From an uncultured Spirochaetaceae bacterium (lineage in GTDB: Bacteria > Spirochaetota > Spirochaetia > Treponematales > Treponemataceae): a DNA stretch of 6,133 nucleotides. The position numbers and the translations under genes were made by a program. Position 1 is the first letter of the stretch. Each line of letters opens with the position of its first letter. Of the stretch, positions 1 through 5,877 are shown one piece after another. The notes below the pieces were generated by a model, which saw only the letters and a list, made by a program, of their open reading frames with translations, did not search any database and was not told where the DNA came from. Location of the stretch: assembly GCA_902772605.1 (NCBI GenBank), contig CACYBG010000294.1:1-6133 (forward strand). Direction: 5' to 3'.

Positions 1-1202
1 CCGTTCAGAGCCTTGGGCTTTCCGTACAGTCTTGAGTATGTGCCCGAGCGTGGGGGAATGAAAGACGCTCCGTCCGGGATGGTCGGAATCTGCTTGACCC
101 TGTATGATTCTATGGTCCACCTGTCGGTGCAGAAAAAGAGGTGACCGTCGTCCGTTGCGGAAACGTAGGACCACTTCGTCTTCTGGTTCAGATCCGAAAT
201 CCATTCCTCTCCGCCTGATTCCGTGTAGCATACGGCTTTTTTTCCGTCGGAAACCACCAGTCCGAGGGCATTGGAATCCACGTATACGGCCGACTGGAGT
301 CCGCAGAATGTTTCGAAGCTTTCCGCCGTCCTTCCGCTTTTGGTCTCTATCCTTATGGCCCTGTTCCCGCTGAGTACCGTGGCGAATCCGCTTTCCCTGT
401 CCGGAATCAGCCTTACGGGTGCCCCGGTTTCCGTATCAAGCTTCCAGTCGAAGAATACTTTTCCGTCCGTTTCGGTGACCAGCATTGCGCTTCCGTCCGA
501 AAAGCCTATCAGTGCTCCGCATTCCGAAGTCATTGCATCGGTCGCCCTGCATGGAAGCGAGTATGTTTGTCCCGTTTCGCCGAACGGGCTTATGGTTGCA
601 ATCGATCCGCCTTCGTTTCCGAAAACTGCGAGCGTTCCGTCGTTCAGCTCCACAGGAGGAAGCTTTTCATCCATCGAAGGTATCTTGACGGTCCATCTGC
701 GCGTTCCCCTTGTGCCGAAGCATGCCGCCTGGTCGTTTCCGAATGCATAGACCCTTCCGTCCCTTCCTGCAAGGGCTTCCCTTTCTATTGGAAATCCCGC
801 ATCCGATGTCCATGCGCTAGATCCGTCCGGCCTGAGCATCGACAGGGTGCATTCCCCGGATACAAGGTAAAGCATTCCGCCGTGTCCGTTTGAAATGAGC
901 GGCCTGATTTTTCCGCATGCATCCCTCCGCCAGAGTTCCTTTCCGCCCTGTGTGAACGATACTACGGTATTTCCCTCGCAGACGGCTATGTATCCGTCCC
1001 TGGTTTTGAGGGGCTGCGCCAGGACCTTTCCGGTGAGCGAAAGACCCCAGTTGAGTTTTGCGGATGAAAGGGAAACGGTCTTCATTGCGATGGATTTGTT
1101 TGCGTCTGCGGAAACCCTTGACGGAGCCCATGCAAGGATGAAGAAATCAGTCAGCAGGGACAAAAAGAAGTTCAGCCGAAATACGTTCGATTTTATCCTC
1201 AT
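1..1202 (-). CDS. Secreted PQQ/WD40-like beta-propeller protein, C-terminus cut by window edge
   Basis: The frame stays open from the ATG at 1202 to the left edge, giving 400 residues and no stop. Residues 1-32 look like a Sec signal peptide: Lys4 and Arg9, a hydrophobic stretch of about 16 residues, then a plausible cut after VSA (residue 32). No lipobox cysteine is seen, so a periplasmic protein is likelier than a lipoprotein. From about residue 68 there are degenerate blade-like repeats of the form 'DG-x-hydrophobic ... G-x-x-x-W', for example DGYIAVCEGN...KELW (69-91), RPDGSSAW (124-131), DGRVYAFGND...RRW (148-170) and SDGKKAV...GGEEW (318-334). This is typical of PQQ-like propellers that act as binding scaffolds; no enzyme motif is visible. 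A Pro-rich stretch (372-385) suggests a linker to a further domain outside the window. The start is supported by GAGGGAGG (1207-1214) four bases upstream. It follows the methyltransferase gene by 93 bases. The fold is fairly sure, the function unknown. Confidence 0.8.
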   Translation of the reverse strand, partial: MRIKSNVFRLNFFLSLLTDFFILAWAPSRVSADANKSIAMKTVSLSSAKLNWGLSLTGKVLAQPLKTRDGYIAVCEGNTVVSFTQGGKELWRRDACGKIRPLISNGHGGMLYLVSGECTLSMLRPDGSSAWTSDAGFPIEREALAGRDGRVYAFGNDQAACFGTRGTRRWTVKIPSMDEKLPPVELNDGTLAVFGNEGGSIATISPFGETGQTYSLPCRATDAMTSECGALIGFSDGSAMLVTETDGKVFFDWKLDTETGAPVRLIPDRESGFATVLSGNRAIRIETKSGRTAESFETFCGLQSAVYVDSNALGLVVSDGKKAVCYTESGGEEWISDLNQKTKWSYVSATDDGHLFFCTDRWTIESYRVKQIPTIPDGASFIPPRSGTYSRLYGKPKALN

Positions 1203-1255
1203 CAATCCTCCCTCGACCGGCGTAAGCGGACCTTTTTTTTTCTGCCTTCATGCGG

Positions 1256-1283
1256 ATGCCGGAAAAAACATCTTTCCCGGCAT
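1256..1283 (-). terminator. 11-bp hairpin between methyltransferase and propeller genes (possible terminator or attenuator)
   Basis: Read on the minus strand, ATGCCGGGAAA pairs with TTTTCCGGCAT (11 bp with one G-T wobble) around a 6-base loop. The hairpin is the clearest inverted repeat in this intergenic gap. It is not followed by a T tract on either strand, so it is not a textbook intrinsic terminator. The T8 run on the minus strand (1288-1295) lies before it, and an A9 run (1233-1241 as T9 on the plus strand) lies after it. It could slow transcription, protect an mRNA 3' end, or have no role. Confidence 0.4.
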
Positions 1284-1287
1284 GTCC

Positions 1288-1322
1288 AAAAAAAATCAGC
1301 GCCTTTCAAGTACGGCAAGGCT
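1288..1322 (-). terminator. Weak intrinsic terminator overlapping the end of the methyltransferase gene
   Basis: On the minus strand the last codons form an imperfect stem, AGCCTT against AAGGCGCT (1298-1322), with an 11-base loop and one bulge. The TGA stop and a run of eight T (1288-1295) follow. The stem is short, so termination is probably partial, and read-through into the propeller gene is plausible because no clear promoter precedes that gene. Confidence 0.3.
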
Positions 1323-2537
1323 TTCTATGTGGCAGGTCTGCGGATAGAAGTCCAGCAGGTAAAGCTCCTTAAGCCTGTATCCGCCTCCGACAAGGACCTT
1401 AACATCCCTTGCATGGGTTGCAATGTCGCAGGAAAGGCTTCTTACCTGGGGAATCCCTGACGATGCAAGCCATCCTGACACGGATTTCTCCATGCCGCTT
1501 CTCGGAGGGTCTATCACGGCGGCGTCATATGTTCCGTTCCTTTCAACGTCTCCCCGGGCATGGAACCTGACCCAGGTGTCTCCGCTCAGGCCGTAGCTTT
1601 CGTGTTTCCTTCCCGCCATGTTCCTTTCCGCATGTACGAGTGCGTCACGGTTGTGCTCGACAAGGGTCACGCTTTCAAAGGAATCGGAGAGGAAAACCGA
1701 AAAAGTACCGCATCCGGCATACATGTCAAGGACCCTTTTTCCGGAAAGTCCCTCGACAACCTTCGGTATGGCCTTTTCAAGCACGTACAGGTTCGACTGG
1801 AAGAATCCCTGGACGTCGAACGAAACGTTCTTTCCGCACAGACCTACGGTGCACAGGTTTTCCTGTTTCTGTACCGTACCTTCGAACCTCGGACGCACCT
1901 TCCTTATCTTCTTTCCGCCGGGCCTTCGTTGCATCATGACCGTTTCGGCCTTTTCCGGAGAACCTTCGTCCGCAAGTATCATTTTAGCACATCCATCCGG
2001 GATTGAAACGATTTTTTCCGAGCCGAATGCATGAACCCGTCCCTTGGGTCTCCGTGGGAAGGGTGTTTCCGCAAGGTATTCGTTTATCTCTCCGTCGGCG
2101 CACGGACAGTTTTCAACGGGGATTATCTCGTTCGACATCTTCCTCATCAATCCGCCGTCATGAAACTGGAACCTGGACCTGTATCCCTTCGACGGACCTG
2201 ATATCACCTTTACGCCGGGAATTTCCAGTCCCTCCCTCCTGAATGCGTCTTCAAGTATGGATGCACGCAGTTCCCTCTGGAATTCCTCCGATATGTGCTG
2301 CATGTTGCATCCACCGCAGGTTCCGTAATGGCTGCAGAACGGTTCCGTCCGGTGGGGAGAGGGTTCGATTATCTCCATGATCCTTCCGACCGAATAGTCC
2401 CGGCATTCCCTTACGATTTCGACTTCGAGCTTTTCCCCCGGAATGGCGTAGGGGACGAAAACGGTCTTTCCGTCTATTTTTGCTATGCAGTCTCCCCCGA
2501 AAACCATTTTTTCTGTTATAATAGTAGCGCTGGACAT
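1296..2537 (-). CDS. rlmD: 23S rRNA (uracil-5-)-methyltransferase, RlmD/RumA (TrmA) family
   Basis: The 413-residue product should transfer a methyl group from S-adenosylmethionine to C5 of a uridine in RNA, by family most likely 23S rRNA U1939 (E. coli numbering). An N-terminal TRAM domain spans about 1-57. Three cysteines in the pattern C-x5-C-x2-C (Cys68, 74, 77, CSHYGTCGGC), plus Cys144 or Cys146, match the 4Fe-4S cluster ligands of RumA. The methyltransferase half has FFQSN (245-249), the SAM-binding DMYAGCGTF (271-279), DPPRSG (343-348), the nucleophile Cys370 in SCDIATHARD, and the general base Glu405 in HIESLAVLER. Residue 371 is Asp where Asn is usual. Length is normal for the family. 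The frame is open to an ATG at 2597, but the extra 20 residues lack family character and a ribosome binding site, so I start at 2537. Family certain; the exact target (U1939, U747 or both) cannot be read from sequence. Confidence 0.9.
   Translation of the reverse strand: MSSATIITEKMVFGGDCIAKIDGKTVFVPYAIPGEKLEVEIVRECRDYSVGRIMEIIEPSPHRTEPFCSHYGTCGGCNMQHISEEFQRELRASILEDAFRREGLEIPGVKVISGPSKGYRSRFQFHDGGLMRKMSNEIIPVENCPCADGEINEYLAETPFPRRPKGRVHAFGSEKIVSIPDGCAKMILADEGSPEKAETVMMQRRPGGKKIRKVRPRFEGTVQKQENLCTVGLCGKNVSFDVQGFFQSNLYVLEKAIPKVVEGLSGKRVLDMYAGCGTFSVFLSDSFESVTLVEHNRDALVHAERNMAGRKHESYGLSGDTWVRFHARGDVERNGTYDAAVIDPPRSGMEKSVSGWLASSGIPQVRSLSCDIATHARDVKVLVGGGYRLKELYLLDFYPQTCHIESLAVLERR
2514..2522 (+). 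promoter_or_regulatory. Extended -10 promoter for the hydrolase-pcnB pair
   Basis: TGTTATAAT is a perfect extended -10 (TGn plus TATAAT at 2517-2522). No good -35 lies 16-18 bases upstream, which is usual when TGn is present. The predicted start near 2529 leaves a leader of about 90 bases to the ATG at 2620. The site lies inside the first codons of the oppositely oriented methyltransferase gene. Confidence 0.45.
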
Positions 2538-2543
2538 TTTTCC

Positions 2544-2572
2544 AGTATAGCAGAATAGCGGCCGTTTTGGAA
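2544..2572 (-). promoter_or_regulatory. Sigma-70-type promoter for the methyltransferase gene
   Basis: Read on the minus strand there is TTCCAA (2572-2567, a poor -35), a 17-base spacer, and TATACT (2549-2544) preceded by TGC, which makes an extended -10. The predicted start falls on or next to the A of the ATG at 2537, so the mRNA would have almost no leader. It faces the rightward extended -10 at 2514-2522. Confidence 0.45.
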
Positions 2573-2619
2573 GGGCGGATGTTTCCGTCCGGAGCATCTT
2601 TGGCCGGAAGGGAGGACCA

Positions 2620-3597
2620 ATGGTTTACGAAAAGAAAAACATTTCCATGAGCGACGGCAAGGTGAATGCATTCCACTGCTGGACGCCCGATTCACCTGAT
2701 GACATAAGGGCCGTAATGCTTCTGAGCCACGGAATGGCCGAGTACGCGGAAAGGTATGCTCCGTTTGCGGGAAAATTGGTTTCCGAGGGTATTGCGCTTT
2801 TTGCAGAGGACCACAGGGGGCACGGCGAGACTGCGGCAATGGCTGAAAAGGAGGGGACCGGCATGTTCGGATACCTTGACGACAGGGACGGATTCCGGAG
2901 GGTCGTCGAGGACATTCATGAGGAAATCCTTCTTCTGAGGGGGATATATCCTGGCAAGAAGCTCGTGCTTTTCGGACACAGTTTCGGCTCGTTCGTGGCA
3001 CAGTGCGTCATAGAGCTTTACGGAGCCCTTCTTGACGGATGCATACTGTGCGGAACCGCCGGTCCAAGGCCTCTGACAGTGGGCTTTGCAAGGGTCGTCG
3101 GTAACCTTGTCTGTGCCTTCGGAGGAAAGAAGAGGAAGTCCAACCTGATTTCCAGTCTTTCGTTCGGCCCCTACAATGCAAGGATAAGGAATCCGTCGAC
3201 GGAATTCGACTGGCTTTCCAGGGATCCTGAGCAGGTTGCAAGGTACATCAACCATCCGTGGTGCGGGTTCGTGTGCACCGGGGAATTCTACAGGGACCTT
3301 TTCAGGGGACTGGCCCTGATACACAGGAAGAAGATGATTGCGTCCATCCCGAAGGATCTTCCCGTACTTTTCATAGACGGTACAGGGGATCCGGTCGGAG
3401 GATACGGAAAGACGGTTTCGGCACTCAGGGACATCTACGTGAAGAACGGCGTCAAGGATGTCGAAATCAGGCTTTACGAGGATGCCAGACATGAGCTCCT
3501 TAACGAGACGAACAGGGATGAAGTTGCGTACGACGTTTTGAAATGGGTCTCGGACCGTTTTCTTGCATGTCTTGACGAGCCTTTGCCTGAACATTAA
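2620..3597 (+). CDS. Alpha/beta hydrolase, monoacylglycerol lipase / lysophospholipase-like
   Basis: The 325-residue product is a serine hydrolase of the Hydrolase_4 (serine aminopeptidase S33/monoglyceride lipase) type. Visible landmarks are the oxyanion-hole SHGMAEY (36-42), DHRGHGE (64-70), the nucleophile elbow GHSFG with Ser121 (119-123), the acid Asp257 in GTGDPVG, and His291 in DARHELLNE. Order and spacing fit a complete catalytic triad. A cap region lies at about 140-240. There is no signal peptide, so it is probably cytoplasmic and cleaves a lipid ester such as monoacylglycerol or a lysolipid; the true substrate cannot be told from sequence. The start is supported by AGGGAGG (2609-2615) four bases before the ATG. 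The stop is 12 bases before pcnB in the same frame, so the two are probably cotranscribed, although their roles are not obviously linked. Confidence 0.88.
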   Translation: MVYEKKNISMSDGKVNAFHCWTPDSPDDIRAVMLLSHGMAEYAERYAPFAGKLVSEGIALFAEDHRGHGETAAMAEKEGTGMFGYLDDRDGFRRVVEDIHEEILLLRGIYPGKKLVLFGHSFGSFVAQCVIELYGALLDGCILCGTAGPRPLTVGFARVVGNLVCAFGGKKRKSNLISSLSFGPYNARIRNPSTEFDWLSRDPEQVARYINHPWCGFVCTGEFYRDLFRGLALIHRKKMIASIPKDLPVLFIDGTGDPVGGYGKTVSALRDIYVKNGVKDVEIRLYEDARHELLNETNRDEVAYDVLKWVSDRFLACLDEPLPEH

Positions 3598-3609
3598 AAT
3601 GACTGCACT

Positions 3610-4716
3610 GTGCTTATACGATATTCTACCGACAGCAGGGGAAGACCTGTAAAGAAGGCTGTCATATATACAAAGGAAGAACATAACATTTCCCTGGGAA
3701 GGATAGACGGAGATGCGATTTACGTCATACACCGCCTCAGGGAGACCGGATTCGATGCATATCTGGTCGGCGGAGCCGTGCGCGATCTGATAGTCGGACG
3801 GACTCCAAAGGATTTCGACATAGTGACCGATGCCACGCCTAGCCGGGTCAAGAGGATTTTCCACAACTCGCGCATAATCGGCCGCAGGTTCAGGCTTGTC
3901 CACGTGATGTTCGGACAGAAGATTTTTGAAGTCAGCACCTTCCGCTCCATATGCGAGGGGTCGGTGGGAAACGTGTTCGGAACCATGGATGAGGACGTGC
4001 AGCGCCGCGACTTTTCCCTCAATGCGCTTTACTACGATCCCGTGAGGGAGCAGGTCATAGATTACGTAGGAGGGGTAAAGGACATAAGGAAGGGGGTGGT
4101 GCGTCCCGTAATCCCGCTGGACAGGATATTCATAGAGGATCCCGTCAGGATGATACGTGCGGTAAAGTACAGTGCGACGACCGGGTGCGTGCTTCCGTGG
4201 AAACTCCGCAGGAAGATTGCAAGGTCTGCAAACCTTCTTTCGCCAGTATCTCCGTCCAGGCTTACCGAAGAGACCCTCAAGGTCATAAACAGCGGCCATG
4301 CATACGGAATAGTTTCGGGGCTCATGAACAACGGACTCTACACGTACCTTCAGCCGGCAGCCACCAACCTCATGCTTGAGGACAGGAAATACTTCCGTTC
4401 ATACATGGAAAGTCTTGCATCGCTTGACGCATTCGTGCAGTCCCATCCCGATTCCAGGCTTGGGGAAAGGCTCTATTTCATGCTCAAGGATTTCGTCGCA
4501 GACCTTACCGATTGGGACAAGGAAGTGAAGGGTGGCGTGAACAATGCCGACCTCTACAAGATGACGTGGGCCAGGTGCAGGAATTTCATCCTTCCGATGA
4601 ATCCCCAGCGCACCGAGCTTGATTTTGCGATAAAGAAGATACTTGACGGTTATGGAATACACATCAAGCAGTCCAAGAAGCGTCCGAGGATGGTGCTTCC
4701 GCCTGAGGATGACTGA
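3610..4716 (+). CDS. pcnB: Poly(A) polymerase / tRNA nucleotidyltransferase family protein (PcnB-like)
   Basis: The 368-residue product is a class II nucleotidyltransferase that adds nucleotides to RNA 3' ends. The palm domain shows VGGAVRD (53-59), the metal-binding Asp68 and Asp70 in KDFDIVTDA, and Glu107 in FEVSTFR. GRRFRLVHVMFG (91-102) is the segment typical of bacterial poly(A) polymerases. RRDFSLNALYYD (132-143) and EDPVRMIRAVKY (176-187), the head-to-neck motifs, follow. The C-terminus ends in a basic patch, KQSKKRPR (353-360). At 368 residues it is shorter than E. coli PcnB (about 465), mainly at the C-terminus. GTG at 3610 is the only common in-frame start between the hydrolase stop and the conserved core; no Shine-Dalgarno precedes it, suggesting translational coupling to the hydrolase 12 bases upstream. 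Family certain; poly(A) rather than CCA or partial-CCA activity is the better guess but unproven. Confidence 0.87.
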   Translation: MLIRYSTDSRGRPVKKAVIYTKEEHNISLGRIDGDAIYVIHRLRETGFDAYLVGGAVRDLIVGRTPKDFDIVTDATPSRVKRIFHNSRIIGRRFRLVHVMFGQKIFEVSTFRSICEGSVGNVFGTMDEDVQRRDFSLNALYYDPVREQVIDYVGGVKDIRKGVVRPVIPLDRIFIEDPVRMIRAVKYSATTGCVLPWKLRRKIARSANLLSPVSPSRLTEETLKVINSGHAYGIVSGLMNNGLYTYLQPAATNLMLEDRKYFRSYMESLASLDAFVQSHPDSRLGERLYFMLKDFVADLTDWDKEVKGGVNNADLYKMTWARCRNFILPMNPQRTELDFAIKKILDGYGIHIKQSKKRPRMVLPPEDD

Positions 4717-4729
4717 AGTTTAATCCGCA

Positions 4730-4749
4730 CCCCGTCAGATTTTGCGGGG
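4730..4749. terminator. GC-rich hairpin between convergent genes, weak bidirectional terminator
   Basis: CCCCGT (4730-4735) pairs with GCGGGG (4744-4749), six pairs with one T-G wobble, around an 8-base loop. It sits 13 bases after the pcnB stop in the 71-base gap between convergent genes, where a shared terminator is expected. No T tract follows on either strand, so termination by it is uncertain. Confidence 0.35.
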
Positions 4750-4787
4750 CATGTACATCTGTTCGTCTGAATATGGAACCGGAGGCG

Positions 4788-5696
4788 TCAGGACTTTTTT
4801 TCCTGGCTTTTCCGGCCCTTTTTTTTGGGTTCAAAACCGGTAATCCTGTCGATTATTATGTTCACGTCCTCTATCAGTATTCCTGAGTTTCGTTCGAGAC
4901 TGTCGGTAATGCACTGCTGTATGTCCCTGATCAGTCCCGTAAGCTGCCTTCCGAACGGAACGTCGACGGTTACTATCAGCCTGTATCCGCTCGTGCTGGT
5001 CTTTATGGCAAGTTTCTTGATGCTGACCTGCTCGTTGAATTCCTTGACGCACTTTATGACCATCTGGGTGACAGCCGCCTCCGAAAGTTCGACCCTGTCC
5101 TTCTTGCTGAATTCCGGTGCGACTATGGATTTCTCCCAGACCTTGGAGTCTCCGCTGGCCGTCTTCTTGAGTTTTCCTCCGCGGGTGAAGAAGTCGTGCA
5201 GCGACTTTACGAATATCTGTGGATAGCTCCTCTTTATCTGTACCGCAGCCACAGGAATCACGTGACGTCCCTCTACGTTCCTGCTGTGTATGGCTGCCTG
5301 AATCTCCTCGTCGCTTGCAATGCTGTGTATGTCTATGATTTTCTCGGGAGGGGGAAGCTGAAGCCTTTCGGCAATCTTTTTCGCCATCTTTTCGCTTGTG
5401 CCGATTATGAGGATTTTCTTTATCTTGTTGACCCTTATGGCCTTTGCGACCTCGTCCCTGTATTCCTTGTCGTCGAACAGTGCGATGCGTACGGCACCCA
5501 TGTAGGTCTTTTCATGCTTTGCCGTGTGTCCCGCTATGATCTTGTCGTCCTGAATCAGAAGCCCGTCGTCTATGAGGGCCGTCAGCCCGTATTTTTGCGC
5601 CACGAGCTTTGCATGGTAACTTTTTCCGGTTCCGCTTTCGCCGACCAGGGCGTATATCGTGAACCTGTGCTTGAAAAATATTTTTAATATGTTCAT
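4788..5696 (-). CDS. P-loop NTPase with C-terminal Asp23-like domain, function unknown
   Basis: The 302-residue product has a Walker A motif, GESGTGKS (19-26), close to the N-terminus. LIDDGLLI (41-48) follows, an acidic motif that recalls the DD of HPr-kinase-like proteins, and a hydrophobic strand KILIIGTS (94-101) begins the second half of the fold. From about 203 to 285 the sequence resembles the Asp23/Gls24 (DUF322) domain: SEAAVTQMV (205-213), VDVPFG (244-249), IRDIQQCI (256-263) and IEDVNIIID (275-283). A lysine-rich tail (291-301) ends the protein. I recall P-loop proteins of this kind in clostridia, but no defined role. It lacks a signal peptide and membrane spans, so it is cytoplasmic. 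The ATG at 5696 is the only usual start after the in-frame TAG at 5742-5744; its Shine-Dalgarno is poor (GAGG is 14 bases away). Codons 2-9 are AT-rich and contain a 12-base palindrome (5674-5685). The fold is well supported, the job unknown. Confidence 0.82.
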   Translation of the reverse strand: MNILKIFFKHRFTIYALVGESGTGKSYHAKLVAQKYGLTALIDDGLLIQDDKIIAGHTAKHEKTYMGAVRIALFDDKEYRDEVAKAIRVNKIKKILIIGTSEKMAKKIAERLQLPPPEKIIDIHSIASDEEIQAAIHSRNVEGRHVIPVAAVQIKRSYPQIFVKSLHDFFTRGGKLKKTASGDSKVWEKSIVAPEFSKKDRVELSEAAVTQMVIKCVKEFNEQVSIKKLAIKTSTSGYRLIVTVDVPFGRQLTGLIRDIQQCITDSLERNSGILIEDVNIIIDRITGFEPKKKGRKSQEKKS

Positions 5697-5877
5697 TCTT
5701 CGATGCTTGGCCTCAAACGGGCTCTGCCTTCCGGGGCTAAACTAAAGCCAGGACGCATTGAATCCCCCGGTTCAGGAATCAAGATCCCGGTGGAGTGCGC
5801 AGCGGCCGACCGTTTTCATGCATTGCCAATGTCATTTCTGACACCGGAGCCGGTTTCGGATTATTCAGCGCCTCCGT
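5697..5877 (-). ncRNA. Candidate structured leader or small RNA upstream of the P-loop gene
   Basis: A start near 5877 is predicted from the promoter at 5883-5911, giving about 180 bases before the ATG at 5696. No convincing protein gene is seen on either strand between 5697 and 5860. Read on the minus strand, the segment has a 9-bp hairpin with a GAAA loop (5826-5847), a GGGAT/ATTCC hairpin with a CTTG loop at about 5775-5788, and CCGGGG/CCCCGG pairing (5765-5770 with 5731-5736) that competes with a GGCT/AGCC hairpin (5735-5749). Alternative pairings near a start codon are typical of regulatory leaders. I compared it by eye with SRP RNA, 6S RNA, tmRNA, RNase P RNA, tRNA, and TPP, glycine and cyclic-di-GMP riboswitches and found no convincing match. 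No intrinsic terminator separates it from the gene, which favours a leader over a free RNA. Confidence 0.4.
5826..5847 (-). other. Nine-base-pair stem with GAAA tetraloop
   Basis: Read on the minus strand, CCGGTGTCA pairs fully with TGACATTGG (seven Watson-Crick pairs and two G-T wobbles) around GAAA, a GNRA-type loop that is unusually stable in RNA. The wobbles are asymmetric, so the opposite-strand RNA would fold less well, which suggests the leftward transcript is the functional one. It lies 14 bases past the pseudouridine synthase stop. Confidence 0.55.

Noticed and set aside
1..1100. Very frequent TTCCG/CGGAA words as a possible uptake or recognition signal
   Set aside because: They sit in frame with GGA (Gly), GAA (Glu) and TCC/TCG (Ser) codons, so codon preference and Gly/Asp-rich propeller repeats explain them.
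104..1347. Several rightward open frames of 67-159 codons, and a leftward one at 817-1131
   Set aside because: They are shadows of the leftward propeller gene, which has a signal peptide, repeated blade motifs and a good ribosome binding site. Their translations are low-complexity Ser/Pro/Arg-rich.
2538..2597. Methyltransferase start 20 codons upstream at 2597
   Set aside because: The added residues do not resemble the family, no Shine-Dalgarno precedes 2597, and the TRAM domain begins right after the ATG at 2537.
2692..4299. Antisense 535-codon frame as a real gene
   Set aside because: It lies wholly opposite two well-recognised genes, crosses their junction, lacks a ribosome binding site and shows no domain; missing TTA/CTA/TCA codons explain it.
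4791..4806. CAGGA/TCCTG repeat around a T run as a terminator
   Set aside because: The T run is in the loop and not after the stem, and it lies within the 3' coding end of the P-loop gene.
5711..5750. SRP (4.5S) RNA, because the minus strand has CCGGAAGG resembling the helix 8 tip
   Set aside because: The flanking conserved bases (GGAAGCAG on the 3' side and the CAGG-type 5' side) are absent.
5764..5790. tRNA T-arm-like GGTTCAGGAATC on the plus strand
   Set aside because: The loop lacks the required A58 and the flanks form no T stem or acceptor stem.
5784..5840. Small leftward ORF of 18 codons starting within the leader
   Set aside because: No ribosome binding site and no recognisable sequence; it overlaps the stable GAAA hairpin.
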